From Shinisaurus crocodilurus (lineage: Eukaryota > Chordata > Lepidosauria > Squamata > Shinisauridae), in assembly GCA_021292165.1 (NCBI GenBank), contig CM037878.1:10594857-10658856 (forward strand): a stretch of 64,000 nt of DNA. The letters are read 5' to 3'. Position 1 is the first letter of the stretch, and every line of letters begins with the position of its first letter. The position numbers and the translations under genes were made by a program. The notes beneath the pieces were generated by a model. It saw nothing but the letters and a program-made list of their open reading frames with translations, was not told the DNA's origin and made no database searches. Positions 32,276 to 44,087 of the stretch are shown one piece after another.

Positions 32276-32417
32276 CTCCCCACTGAGCTTTCTGAATTTG
32301 CAGTCAGATGATCCCCCCCACCCCTAGCCAGCGATCCAATCCAAATAACGGCACAAGGGCACTGCCTGCCGTAAGGTTAGGTGCTGACCTACGCTGGTTG
32401 GGGTGCATGGACTAGCT

Positions 32418-32552
32418 CAGTGTTCTCCAACCTTGGGTCCCCAGATGTTTTTGGCCTACAACTCCCAGCATGCCCCAGCCAGCGTAGCTGGCTGGGGCAT
32501 GCTGGGAGTTGTAGGCCAAAAACACCTGGGGACCCAAGGTTGGAGAACACTG
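32418..32552. mobile_element. Palindromic hAT-type MITE, family A
   Basis: Full 135-bp palindrome. One right-arm change (ACACCTGGGG instead of ACATCTGGGG) is not mirrored. Left flank GACTAGCT; a related CCTAGCT is offset by a few bases on the right. Confidence 0.85.
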
Positions 32553-32817
32553 GGGGCCTAGCTCCTGTCACTTGACTCAAGCCGTACTGCCTCTGGGTAC
32601 CCCCACGGATACCTGCATCCCTAGGCCCCCAAATTAACAGGCATCCTGAATTCTCCCTCTGAAAACTACGCCGTCAAACAAACTAAAAAAAGGAAAACAA
32701 CTGCCTTTTTGAGTCAGGCTGCAACTAGCTCTCCGTCTTGGCGCTACTGCGTGAAAAAGCTCCATTGCAATCATACTATTTATCCATAGAATACTCAGAA
32801 ATAATGTTATCTATCTG

Positions 32818-32965
32818 GCCATCTATCTATTTAATTATTTTAGGATGTTTATATACCGCTTTTCAAAAAAAAAAAAAATTATCCCCAAGCGGTTTACAGC
32901 AATCACTGACTCTCAGCCTAACCTACCTCACAGGGTTGTTGTGGGGATAAAATGGAGAGGAAGAG
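32818..32965. mobile_element. Two abutting SINE/L2 fragments
   Basis: TTTATATACCGCTTTTC...AAGCGGTTTACAG is a reversed tail. ACTCTCAGCCTAACCTACCT with CAGGGTTGTTGTGGGGATA is a plus-strand SINE body. Confidence 0.55.
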
Positions 32966-32969
32966 GAGG

Positions 32970-33620
32970 ATTATATGTAGGCAAGCGAATGGTTGGGGAA
33001 AAGCCAGGGTAAGCAAGTCACTTTGGAATAATGATCGAAAGCACTTGATTGTCTTGTCGGTGCCCGAGGTGTCGTGGAGGCGAGGTCTATCCGGAGGGAG
33101 TCTGTCACCACCGAGAGGACCTGTTGCCATGTTGCTGCCAGGTGGGACTTTAAGGGATGTGGCACCGACAGCAAGGCCTCCCCTGAAGATCGTAGTGATC
33201 CAATGGGTCCATATAGGGAGAGAGAATCTTTCAGGCCCTAAGTTGTTTGCGGCTTGATATGTCAATAATAATAATAATAATAATAATAATATCTTGAGCC
33301 CAGCTCTGTAGCAAACCGGCTCTTTGCAAGAAGGCAGGCCCCTGCCCCGAAGAGGCTACAATCAGGCATTTAACAACTGAGGCAGGGGAGGAGATGGGGG
33401 GAGGGTAAACGAGGGGGAGGGGAGACGTGTATTTATTTCAGCTGCACATCCGTAGGCTTAATATATGCTTAATTTGGCTCAATACGTGCCAGTGAGAAGG
33501 CTGGCCTGAATCCTTCTCCCTGAGGTACGAGCTTTCTACATGCAAGGATGGGTGAGCATTCCAACACATATCCCCTCTCCCTGCTGTCTGAAGTAGGACA
33601 GCCCCGGAAAAGATTTATCA
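32970..33620. other. Unassigned with an (AAT)n run
   Basis: (AAT)n at about 33263-33291, possibly a LINE tail. The AAACCGGCTCTTTGCAAG region is not recognised. Confidence 0.35.
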
Positions 33621-33624
33621 CTTG

Positions 33625-33860
33625 GTACGCTGCATGTATGAACTAGGGCCAACATCTATCTCACCCAGCATTCTCTTTCCAAGGAGAAGTGCCAGCCACA
33701 CGTCTCTGGGAAGCTTACAAGCACAACACAGAGACAACCAATCCCAACCCCCTGGGTGTTGTTTTTTCTCAGCATCTGGTATCCTGTGGTACACTGCCCC
33801 TGATCCTGGAGGTTCCATGAAGCTGTCGCAAATAATAGCTATTGACAGACCTCCCTCCGA
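33625..33860 (-). mobile_element. CR1/L3-like LINE 3' fragment, diverged
   Basis: CACCCAGCATTCTCTTTCC, CTGGGAAGCTTACAAGCAC and CACTGCCCCTGATCCTGGAG follow the order of the 59.4-kb copy. Confidence 0.6.
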
Positions 33861-34070
33861 GAGCTGGCCCTCCCATGAAGCAGGGTGACGCCCCCGCCTC
33901 GGGTGGTCGAGCAGAAGGCAGTACACATGGTAAAGGCAAAGTTCAGCTAGAGATCTACTCGGTGTAGTGTGGAGGAGTGGGTGAGTGAGTGAAATATCCT
34001 ATAGGTACAAACTGGCTCACAAACTCCCCAGCTGCTTCAGTTTACCCCTCTGGGATGGTTTAGGGAAAAA

Positions 34071-34319
34071 TGAGAGCCAGTGTGGTGTAGTGGTGAGAGT
34101 GTTGGACTGGGACTCTGGAGATCTGGGTTGGGTTCTAGTCCCCGCTCGGCCACAAAGCTTCCCGGGTGACTTTGGGCCAGTCACTGCCTCTCAGCCTCAC
34201 CTACCTCACAGGGTTGTTGTGAGAATAAAATGGAGAGGAGGAGGAGGAGGATTATGTAAGCCGCCTTGGGTTCCTTGCAGGAAAAAAGGCAGGGTATAAA
34301 TACAATAAATAAATAAATT
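34071..34319 (+). mobile_element. L2-tailed tRNA-type SINE, best copy
   Basis: A box TGGTGTAGTGG and near-consensus B box GGTTCTAGTCC, body CTTTGGGCCAGTCACTGCCT, ACAGGGTTGTTGTGAGAATA, then GCCGCCTTGGGTTCC and a (TAAA)n tail. It is probably mobilised by an L2-type LINE (inferred from the tail). Confidence 0.87.
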
Positions 34320-34996
34320 TTGGAACTGGCCAAGCGGGATGAGGGGAAACAGATAAGACAGGGACCCCCAACCTTTTTGGGTTGGTGGGCACACTTGGAA
34401 TCTGCTAACACTTGGAGAGCATTATGGGTGCTCTCACAGAATGGCTGCCTTTGGGGAGGCCTTGCCCATTCACGAGATGGCTGCCATGGTGGTCGTGGCC
34501 AGTCACCAAACACCAGTTTCCCAGAAAGCGAATAGAAAAGTGACTTGCCCAAGAACTTAAGGACAAGGAAAACGTAAAGCTACTTTTTTGCACTCAGTTT
34601 CCCACTTCCACAGAGAGCAAACAAGATGAGGCTGAGAGACAAGTAACTTGGCCAAGAATGCCACACGGGGCCCAGAGGCATTCTGGGAAATAAAGATGGA
34701 TCTGGAGACTCCCCGTTTAAAATTTAAAAATAATAATACAAATCTTTTTTTTTTCTTTTTTTAAAATGAAAATCAGGAGCGGCAGGGGACCAAAAGAGAG
34801 ATGTTCGGGGCAGAAGGAGACAGGTGTGCAAGTCTCCTCCCCAAACTACAATTCCCAGTGTTCCTAAGGGGAAGCCACAAGCTAGGTACATATAAACACG
34901 TGTGGCTCTGCAATGTAGAGCTATTTCACGATGCTGTGTGGTTCTATAAAGACTCCCCTGAACTTTGCACTGTTTGGCACAGGGAAATCAACAAAC
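34320..34996. other. Unassigned sequence
   Basis: No gene or clear repeat; A/T tract at about 34725-34768. Confidence 0.3.
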
Positions 34997-35004
34997 ATAT
35001 ATTC

Positions 35005-35111
35005 CAGTGTTCTCCAACCTTGGGTCCCCAGATGTTTTTTGGCCTACAACTCCCAGCATGCTGGGAGTTGTAGGCCAAAAACATCTGGGGACCCAAGGTT
35101 GGAGAACACTG
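35005..35111. mobile_element. Palindromic hAT-type MITE, family A, zero-loop
   Basis: A 107-bp palindrome with centre CCCAGCATGCTGGG and no spacer. Perfect 8-bp target duplication ATATATTC (34997-35004 and 35112-35119). Confidence 0.93.
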
Positions 35112-35329
35112 ATATATTCTGTTCCAGGGCCTCGTAACATCTCCCGATCCTCTGTGTATTGTTCAAAGCGCCCAGAAGCACAGTGTAGAAAGAGGCAGGG
35201 GTGTGTGTGTGACGGTCAGTCTCTTCTGGATCATGGTTGAGGTTTTTTTCCAGCCATCGACAGAGAAGACACCAGCTTGGCTCAGCTGCCCGAGCAGCCC
35301 AGAAAAAGGCAGGCGGGACATAACCGCAA

Positions 35330-35560
35330 AGGTGCGTCCGTTTGTTTTTCAGCTAATTAACTCAGGCACGAAATACCAGGCCACGGTCGGGAGGAACTCA
35401 CGCCCCCCCCCCCACTTGATATATATTTGCTATCCAGCAGCTGTTCCATAAACACATTTTATAGGCTATTAATAATCTGAGATCTAATAGAGATTTTCCT
35501 GTAAAGAGCTGACCTGCAATTAAACTGTGTTTAAAGGCTCCGGTCCCCTGGGAGCTCTCG
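35330..35560. other. Possible conserved non-coding element
   Basis: TTTCAGCTAATTAACTCAGG, TAGGCTATTAATAATCTGAG and CCTGCAATTAAACTGTG are homeodomain-site-like. The stretch is low in repeats. Confidence 0.3.
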
Positions 35561-35676
35561 GGAACGAAATGTTGCCTCCCGAGTGTTTTATCTTCTGGGC
35601 GAGCTGGCAACACGAACCGGCAGGTAGATTAATAGCAAACCCACCCCGCTGCACCCCGGTATGGGATAGGTTAGGG

Positions 35677-35789
35677 CAGCCTTACCCAAACCTGGCGTCC
35701 TCCAAATGTGTTGGACTACAGCTCCCAGCATGGATGCTGGGAGTTGTAGTCTAACACAGCTGGAGAGGGCACCAGGTTTGGGGGCGCTG
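35677..35789. mobile_element. Palindromic MITE, family B, small loop
   Basis: CAGCCTTACCCAAACCTGG to CCAGGTTTGGGGGCGCTG. Flanks GGTTAGGG and TGCTAGGG agree at 6 of 8. Confidence 0.75.
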
Positions 35790-36204
35790 TGCTAGGGTGC
35801 CAATAGGGAGCTGGTACTAGTGCTGATCGGACTGGCGTTCAAGGAGCCAAGCAACCCCACTGGCATGGCAAGAGGCAGGATTGAACCCGTCCCTGTCTCA
35901 GCTGGCGGGCGTGGGACTGAAGTCCTGAGGTCACCCGCTGCAAAGGAGAGAAAATAGTTCACGTGTCTTGCTGCTCGAACTGCATGCTGCTGCCTCTCCT
36001 TCATCCTTGCTCTGGCTTCCTGTCCATCCACCGCCCAGACCTCAAAGCCCTGCATGGCCTCGCTGCACCTTCTTTCTCAGCCCCCAAAATCCAAACTGCT
36101 GTGCCGATCCATATCAACAAAGCAGTTCTAGTGGTTTTCTTCTCCACCAGGAACAGGTCTTTCTAAAGCTAACACAGGTCTTAACTGCCCATCGGAGACC
36201 AAAA

Positions 36205-36600
36205 CAAGAGGGAAAGAAGTCTCAGGTGCCGATGAAAAGAGTGCAGTGCCCAGCGCCTTTCAGTTGACACAGGGCTCTCCAAGCGTGTGTCCCCAGATGT
36301 TGCTGGCCTACAGCTCCCAGCATACCCAGCCAGCATGGCTAATGGCAAGGGATTCTGGGAGCTGTGGTCCAGCAACATCTGGGGACCCAAGGTTGGGCGG
36401 AGCCCTGTTTACACCTTCATCGGGGGGCCGAAAGTTTTTCCAAATATGACGGGAAAGAATTCTTATCGTGAGATAGCCAAAGAATTCTTTTCTATCATAT
36501 TTGGAAAAACCTTCGGCCCCCGACGAAGGTGTAAACCGAAACGCGTTGAGCATTACACTGTTTTTCACTGGCACCTGAGACTTCTGTTCTTTCTCTTTTC
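36205..36600. mobile_element. Long foldback element with a nested palindrome
   Basis: The left arm (AGAAGTCTCAGGTGCCGATG ... TTTACACCTTCATCGGGGGG, CAAATATGAC) is mirrored by CATATTTGG, CCCCCGACGAAGGTGTAAAC and CACTGGCACCTGAGACTTCT. The centre is near 36475. A family A2 palindrome interrupts the left arm at 36270-36406. Superfamily unknown. Confidence 0.7.
36270..36406. mobile_element. Palindromic MITE, family A2, nested in a foldback arm
   Basis: CAGGGCTCTCC to GGAGCCCTG with GATGTTGCTGGCCTACAGC arms. Flanks GTTGACAC and GTTTACAC, each overlapping one terminal base of the element, agree at 7 of 8. The intact opposite arm of the host element shows GTTTACAC once. Confidence 0.8.
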
Positions 36601-36860
36601 TTTGTTTCACGTATACATTGGTGCCTTCCCCTCGTGCTCTTCTCCCATTGGAGACCAAGCAAGCCACCCCGAAATACTTTACATTTCAACAAGGGACAAT
36701 ATATTGTAGCTGGGGGGGGGGGGGAGATCCATTTCCTCCCAGCTACTGGGAGGATTGAAGTGAAACTCAGAGGGAACTGGGAAGCCTGGGGGTGGGGGTT
36801 GGCAGATGACGGCAGCATCACTGAAATCCAAAAAGCACCACCGCTGTGAGCCATGAGTCC

Positions 36861-37965
36861 ACCACCATCATCATCAGGCGATCACTCGTGACCGAGTAAG
36901 ATTGTCTTCCAGGATAAAAGGAGGAAATTCTAAAGAAGATTGTGTAGACTCTAGCGATGGGTCCGTAAGTGACTGTGGAGGCCAATTCTAGATCCACACA
37001 GCTTCCCACAGTGAGGACACAGGTTACCAGATAGAAGATGGTCCTGTAAAGGATTCATTTGACGTGCTTTTCGCTTAGCACGTTTCTCCCTGGCTTTCAC
37101 CTTGCACTCGGGCTTCTTCAAAGTCCATGGAGCCTTTGTGAAAGGCCAACCTCCATTTAGATCGTTCATGGGCCAGAGCTTCCCAGTTTTCGATGTTTAT
37201 ATTGCATTTTTTTAGATTAGCCTTATGAACATCTTTAAACCTCTTATATTGACCACCGATATTCCGCTTTCCATCCTTGAGTTGGGAGTAAAGTAACTGC
37301 TTTGGGAGACGGCAGTCAGGCATTCGAACAACATGACCGGTCCACTGAAGTTGGCGTTGAAGGATCATTTTTTCAATGCTAGTAGTCTTTGCTTCTTCCA
37401 GTACACTGACATTTGTTCGCCTATCTTCCCAAGTAATTCGCAGGATTTCCCGGAGGCAACGTTGATGAAATCTTTCAAGGAGGTGGAAGTGACGTTTATA
37501 GATAGTCCATGTTTCGCAGGCATACAATAAAGTTGGCAATACAATGGCTTCATAAACCAGTGTTTTGGTCTTCTTACAGATATCCCGATCCTCGAACACT
37601 CTATGTTTCATTCGAGAAAACGCGGCACTTGCGGAGCTCAGACGATGCTGGATTTCACTGTCGATGTTAGCTGTAGCAGAAAGATAGCTGCCAAGATAGA
37701 GAAAATGATCGACATTTTCCAGTATTGTCCCGCCAAGCTGGATAGATGGCATCACCAAAGGGTTAGCTTGCACTGGCTGATGAAGCACTTTGGTTTTTTT
37801 GATGTTAAGTGAGAGACCAAGTTTTTCCGTATGCTTCTGCAAAAGCATTTAGGATAGTTTGGAGATCATCCTCTGAATGTGCGGAGACCACATTATCATC
37901 AGCATACTCCACCACCACAGCACTGCTCAGTTGTCCAAAGGTCGGGTGGCTGCGTGTGTACATTG
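36861..37965 (-). mobile_element. Non-LTR retrotransposon with C2H2 finger, copy 3 (longest)
   Basis: On the minus strand the catalytic YADD box (VEYADDNVVSAHSEDD) is at about 37905, a frameshift follows near 37845, then an open frame of 257 residues (37848 to 37075) runs through LLYACETWTIYKRH and LQWTGHVVRMPDCRLP. A second frameshift precedes the C-terminal C2H2 finger. The 3' end is in (CAT/CAC)n. 5' truncated. Confidence 0.85.
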
Positions 37966-38310
37966 CCAATGAAGAAGAAGCACATCGACCAAAAAAAAAA
38001 AAGAGAGGACCAAAGAAGAAACCAAGTTGCACAAACATTTGCACCTGCAAATTGATATGTACGCAGGCAGATTTAGAAATAATAACTATAATTGAAACAG
38101 AAGTGCAGTTCCTCACATCATAGGACCCCATGTGCCTGCCCACTCGGTCTGCGGTCCAGGTGATAACCCATCGATGGGCAACTTCGCGGGCTCCCCCTGC
38201 TCCCCCTCCGCGAGAGTTCTTTGACTTTAAACCAGACGTGGACTGGACACTTCTTCAAGGCGAGGAGGACACCTCTTGAAATACAGGACGGTCTGTTGTA
38301 ATATGTATCA
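37966..38310. repeat. Dispersed repeat family E fragment
   Basis: GGCAGATTTAGAAATAATAA, CCACTCGGTCTGCGGTCCAG and TTTAAACCAGACGTGGACTG match the order in the 56.2-kb copy. Confidence 0.55.
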
Positions 38311-39230
38311 CTTCACCAGCTGTAGCATACTGTTTACACACGGAAAGAACAGAATGGCTGTAAACAAGTTTGTTATGTCTTTCTGGGTTCTCGTGTTTTT
38401 CGCATGGGAAGCCTAGACCGTGGGAGCATCATGAGCTAGTCACATGGTTTGTATGTTCTGATGACGTGCTAACTTGTTTTTTTCTGTCTGAAGCCATCTT
38501 AGAGAGAGGCAGGACTGCTTTCTCTCTTCTCCTTTGTTCTTCTTGCTGGACTTTTGTCACTGCAACAATGTAACTTCTTTGCTGAGGTGGAGTGAAGCTC
38601 AACTTACTCCACTGGATGTAATGCTTGCTATGCATTTATACTCTGCAGGCACATGGACTGTAACTAGGAAATGTATACTCTGTAGAACTTTACTTGCTAA
38701 GTGAATAAACAGGTAGAATTAGACCTGTGGTGTTACAGAGTGTTTCCTGACCCCATGGATTAATCTGCAAACGGGGAAGCTGGAAGCAAGTTGGATTACA
38801 GGCAGGCTGGGCTGGCATCTTCACAACACGCTGCACGCTGCGAAAAGGGGGGAGCTGAGATCTGGAAGATCTGTGTGTGGAATAACAGGCCTCTGCTAGC
38901 ACACAGACAGGATTTTAAATCTCCCATGCACACACGCACTCTGCTGCTCACGCACACACGCACCAACACTGTCCCCTGCCAGCTCACCAAAACAGAGGAC
39001 TGCCCTCTGTAAAGGAGGACGCGTGGCCACCCCTCCCCCTGCTCCCTCAAATGACCACGCCCGTTTTCTCCCTTGCTGCTCCTTGTGCAGAATTACCTCC
39101 CCGGAGACCTGTGTGAGTCTCTCGCTCATCAAACCCCTCCTCAAAAGCCTCCTTCTTTGGGAAGCCCTTGGCACAACTCTTTAGGCTACCCCACCTTAAG
39201 TAAGGCCGCCGTCCTTTACCCAATTATTTG
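38310..39230. other. Unassigned sequence
   Basis: Only a family E end (GACTGCCCTCTGTAAAGGAG at about 38999) is recognised. No gene. Confidence 0.35.
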
Positions 39231-39235
39231 TGAGG

Positions 39236-39290
39236 AAGCCCCGTTGAACTCAATGGGACTCCCTTCTGAGTAGATGTGTATAGGATTGCC
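39236..39290. mobile_element. hAT-like MITE fragment (CCATTGAATTCAATGGG family)
   Basis: GTTGAACTCAATGGGACTCC with TTCTGAGTAGATGTGTATAG and GGATTGC is one half of this palindromic family. Confidence 0.65.
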
Positions 39291-39618
39291 CCGTCAGGAT
39301 ATGTGACAAATAATAAAGCCATGTTGTTCTCCTTCTGTCCTGTGACATGTTTCCCTCCCCTTCCTCTGCTATCTTCCCTCTGCCAAATTTTAAATGGCAA
39401 GATCCTCGGCGGAACTTACGTTATGGTGCCATGAATTTTGATGGCCCAATATAAACAAACAAATATTTCAGCCGGGGCGGCTCGCCCCTACACGATAAAC
39501 TCCTCCTCCTAAAATCCCGCCTGCCTGCCCACCTGCCTTATTTATTTATTTTAAGACTTGTTAATTGCCCACTAAAATTTCCCATCGTGATGTAAAGCAA
39601 ACTGGAGCTGCTACCTTG

Positions 39619-39705
39619 CAGTGCAATTCTAGGCATATTTACCCAGAAGTACGTCCTGGGGCATTCAGCAGAGCTCACTCCCAGTTAAGTGTGTTTAGCT
39701 AGGAT
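39619..39705. mobile_element. hAT-like MITE, diverged
   Basis: CAGTGCAATTCTAGGCATAT, TTACCCAGAAGTACGTCC and CACTCCCAGTTAAGTGTGTT follow the family order. Confidence 0.65.
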
Positions 39706-39944
39706 GGAGAATGTCTGTCCCTTGGGCTGCATGCAGCTCTTGGGTTAATTTTATGCTCATGTGGGGTGGCACAAAGAGAAAGAGAGCGCATGCAATGCAG
39801 TCCTGCGATGCTGCAAACTCCACCCACTTTCAGCTCTGGCTCCGCCCACCACCAGCTGTTTCTCCCAGTTGACTTTTCCTCTGCGTTAGCAGCCGCCCAT
39901 AGAAAAGTGGTTCCCCACCCCTGGTGTATAGGATTCCAGACTCA

Positions 39945-40033
39945 CAGTGCGATCCTGTACACTTCTACTCAGAAGTAAGTCCCATTGAATTCAATGGGGC
40001 TTACTGCCAGATAAGAAGATATAAGATTGCAGC
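39945..40033. mobile_element. hAT-like MITE (CCATTGAATTCAATGGG family)
   Basis: CAGTGCGATCC start, ACTCAGAAGTAAGTCCC, central ATTGAATTCAAT palindrome, GGGGCTTACTGCCAG and ATAAGATTGCAGC end. Confidence 0.75.
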
Positions 40034-40039
40034 TTTAGA

Positions 40040-41085
40040 GTAAAATCAATTAAAATCCTTTGCGCGACTAACAAGGCACTCCTAATTACTCAGGGAACAC
40101 ATTCAAAATGCTTAATGACTTTGAATATAACTGTTCATAAAGACTGATGAAAGCAAAGGTCATCTTAGAAGAGGCCTTCATCTTTCAAACCACAGGGAAG
40201 GCCTCTTCTGTGTTGGCACCTACCATAGATGCACCATCTAAGAATAAAGAATATCATGCTTATTTCTGTGCTGCCTGGGCCATTGGGCAATGGTCCTTGT
40301 CTTCCGGTGCTGTGCTGCAAGGGTGGACAATGAAAATGCCCCCAGCACGGCACAAGTCAAGGAGAATCGCCCAATTGTCCAGGTAACAATTGGGTGATGC
40401 ATCCCCCCACACCACCAGTGAGGGCAATGTTGCTTCATTTGATGTTAGTGATTATATACATAGCCAAATCTGATTGGCTACATAGCAGTATGACATAATC
40501 GTCATACTGCTGCGTAGTATGGTTGGCTAGGATCCCTGATTGGCTAGGATCCCTGAGGTACAGAAAAGAAAATGGTGATGAACTCAAGGAGCAGCAGAGA
40601 TGGGGAACAAGTGGTTGTGAAAAGCCACGGGGGAAAAGAATCTTTAGGGGTTCCCGCGCCCTACCTGCCATGGGCATGCCCTCCCATCACACTCTGTCCT
40701 AAAAAAATTCTTCCATGGGTGATCATGTGGCTCTGCCTTAAGGCTATGGAAGGCCCAATCTGCCAGTGGCCCAGAATAATTACCAGCCGTGGAAACAGTA
40801 TTTGGTTTGATTTTATGTTGTTAATTTGCTTAGCTTGCGCAACATTTGACTTCAATTAGTCCACTTTTGAACAAACTAATCAGCCTACTTAAGCTAATTG
40901 AAGTTGCAGATAAATGAAGCAGACAAAAAAACACACAAGGTGAAATTCCGACTGTGGGTTTAAAATATAAAATAAAAGGCTGAGTTCCAAATCCAGGATT
41001 ACTGGAGAGAATAAATAGTTTGAAGCGACAGGAAACAATCCTTTCCCAAAAAAACCAAATCTACTTCAGCCAGTGCCCATCACCA
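40040..41085. other. Unassigned sequence
   Basis: No gene. A small tandem repeat of GGCTAGGATCCCTGA occurs at about 40525-40555. Confidence 0.3.
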
Positions 41086-41185
41086 CACCTTAGAATCATA
41101 GAATCATAGAATCATAGAAAAGTAGAGTTGGAAGGGGCCTACAAGGCCATCGAGTCCAACCCCCTTCTCAATGCAGGAATCTAGG

Positions 41186-42049
41186 TCAAAGCATCTCTGA
41201 CAGATGTCTGTCCAGCTGCACCTTGAATGCCTCCAGAGTGGGAGAGCCCACGACCTCCCTAGGTAGTTGATTCCATTGTCTTATTGCTCTGACAGTCAGG
41301 AAATTTTTCCTGATGTTTAGGTGGAATCTAGGTTCCTGTAACTTGAGCCCATTATTCCGTGTCCTGCAAACTGGGATGAACGAGAAGAGATCTTTGCCCT
41401 CCTCTGTGTGACATCCCTTCAAATACTGGAAGAGTGCGATCATATCTCCCCTCAGTCTCCTCTTCTGAAGGCTAAACATGCCCAGTTCTTTCAGTCTCTC
41501 CTCATAGGGCCTTGTTTCCAGTCCCTTTATCATCCTTGTTGCCCTCCTCTGAACCCTCTCCAGTTTGTCTATGTCCTTCTGAAAGTGAGGTGCCCAGAAC
41601 TGGACGCAGTACTCAAGATGAGGCCTAACCAGTGCCGAGTAAAGGGGAATTATCACTTCCCGCGATTTGGAAGCTATACTTCTATTAATACAGCCCAAAA
41701 TTGCATTTGCCTTCTTTGCAGCCACATCGCATTGCTGGTTCATATTCAGTTTGTGATCTACCACAATTCCAAGATCCTTCTCACTTGTAGTATTGTTGAG
41801 CCAAGTGTCCCCCATTCTGTAACTCTGCATTTGGTTTCCTCTCCCTAGGTGCAGCACTTGGCATTTATCCCTATTAAATTTCATTCTGTTGTTTTCGGCC
41901 CAGCGCTCCAGCCTATCGAGGTCACTTTGAATTTTGTTTCTGTCTTCCAGAGTATTAGCTGTTCCACCCAACTTTGTGTCATCTGCAAATTTGATAAGCA
42001 TTCCCTGTACCTCCTGATCCAAGTCATTAATAAAAATGTTGAAGAGCAC
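41186..42049 (-). pseudogene. CR1 ORF2, C-terminal part (RT catalytic half and thumb)
   Basis: Open from MLFNIFINDLDQEV. It carries the catalytic FADD box (IKFADDTKLGG), NRDKCQVLHLG, KDLGIVVDHKLNM, RPHLEYCVQFWAP and the C-terminal IRQWNQLPREVV to HLSEML stop at 41186. It continues the preceding frame after the single-base shift, so it would not be translated as one protein with the upstream half without a frameshift. Confidence 0.93.
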
Positions 42050-44087
42050 CGGGCCCAGGGACCGAGCCCTGTGGTACCCCGCTCGTTACCTCTCCCCAGT
42101 TTGAGAAGGAACCATTGATAAGCACTCTTTGAGTCCGATTCTGTAGCCAATTGTGGATCCACCTGATAGTTGTTCCATCTAGCCCACTCTTAGCTAGCTT
42201 ACTAATCAGGATATCATGAGGCACTTTGTCGAAAGCTTTGCTGAAGTCCAGATATATAATGTCCACAGCATTCCCACAGTCCACAAGGGAGGTTACCCGA
42301 TCAAAAAATGAGATCAGATTAGTCTGGCAGGATTTGTTCTTGACAAATCCATGCTGGCTTCTAGTAATCACTGCATTGTTTTCAAGGTGCTTGCAGACTG
42401 ACTTCTTTATAATCTGCTCAAAAATCTTCCCGGGGATTGATGTCAGACTGACTGGCTTATAGTTCCCAGGTTCCTCCTTCTTGCCCTTTTTGAAGATGGG
42501 AACAACATTTGCCCTCCTCCAGTCATCTGGCACTTCACCTGTCCTCCATGATTTCTCAAAGATAATAGACAGTGGTTCTGAGAGTTCTTCTGCCAGTTCC
42601 TTTATTACTCTAGGATGCAGCTCATCAGGCCCTGGAGATTTAAACTCGTTCAGAGTAATCAGGTGCTCCTTGACCATTTGCCTATCAATCTCAAGCTGCA
42701 TTTCTGCCCCTTCAGTCTGCACTTCAGGTTTGCCAGGGGGGTCATAGACCCTCTTTTGGGAGAAGACCGAGCCGAAGTAGGAATTGAACACTTCTGCCTT
42801 TTCTTTGTCTTCTGTTATCAATTTGCCATCCTCATTGCGTAGCTGAACCACCAGTTCTTTCTTCTGTCTTTTACTGTGCATGTATCTGAAGAAAGCTTTT
42901 TTGTTGCTTTTAGCATTCCTCGCTAACCTTAGCTCATTCTCAGCTTTAGCCTTCCTGACACTATTCCTGCAGTTCTGTGCTACCTGCCTGTACTCTTCAC
43001 TTGTAGCATGTCCTTCCTTCCACTTCCTATACGTGTCCTTTTTTGTTTTCAGGTCATCTTTGAGTTTATTGTGAAGCCACATTGGCTTCTTCTGTTGCCC
43101 TCTGCCTTTTTTCCTTGTGGGAATTGTTTGCAATTGTGCCTTTAAAATTTCCTTTTTTAAAAACTCCCACCCCTCCTGGGCTCCCTTTCTCGTGAGAGTC
43201 ACTTGCCATGGGATCTTACTAATCATTGTTCTGAGTTTGTTAAAATTGGCTTTCCTAAAATCCAGGGTACGTGTTTGGCTACACTCAGCTTTTGCTTCTG
43301 TTAGAATCAAGAACTCAAGTATAACATGGTCACTTTCCCCCAGAGTTCCCGAAACTGCCACTTTATCCACTAACTCGTCTCTGTTGGTTAGAATCAGGTC
43401 AAGGATAGCCGATCCTCTAGTTCCTTCCTCCACTTTCTGTAGAAGGAAGTTATCAGCAGCACAGCTCAGGAATTTCTTGGAGGGGCCATGTTTGGCTGAA
43501 TAAGTCTCCCAACAGATATCAGGGAAATTGAAGTCTCCCATTACTACCACATCGTGCCTCCTTGGAACACTGGCAATTTGCTTTTCAAAAGTTCCATCCT
43601 CGTCTTCTCCTTGATTGGGTGGTTGGTAGTCGACCCCAACCGCCATGTTCGCTTTATTCTTTGCCCCCTTTATTTTAACCCAGATGCTCTCAATGGGGCT
43701 GCCAAGCTCCTCTTCCTGTATCTCTGTGCAGAGATACGTATTTTTAACATACAGTGCAACTCCACCTCCCTTTCTGTTGCTTCTGTTCCTTTTGAACAAG
43801 TTATACCCTTCAATTGCTGTATTCCAGTCATGGGAGTCATCCCACCAGGTTTCAGTTATCCCTATCAAGTCGTACTTGCCCTCATGTATCAAGAGTTCAA
43901 GTTCGTCTTGTTTATTGCCCATACTCTGGGCATTAGTATAGAGACATTGAAGACTATGTGCTTTATAGTCCGACTTTCCCCCTACATTTTGTGGTAGACT
44001 ATCAATGGGCACCGCTGGAGCTGTTCTCTCCATTATGGCATAGAGGCCTTCTTCCATTGCAGCCTTGTGGCTGCAATTTTCATACAT
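42027..44087 (-). pseudogene. CR1 ORF2, N-terminal part (endonuclease and RT first half)
   Basis: An open frame of 686 residues. The N-terminal APE-type endonuclease shows LYTNAQSMGNKQDEL, ITETWWDDSHDW, VVMGDFNFPDICWE and the SDH motif (LGESDHVILEF). The reverse transcriptase follows with KSPGPDELHPRVIKEL, WRRANVVPIFKKGKKEEPGN, SRSQHGFV-like QHGFVKNKSC, YLDFSKAFDKVPHD and GVPQGS. Just after GVPQGS one C appears to have been inserted in a GTCCCTGGG context (about 42064-42067), sending the frame to a stop at 42027. Otherwise there are no stops, so the copy is young or recently inactivated. Confidence 0.93.
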
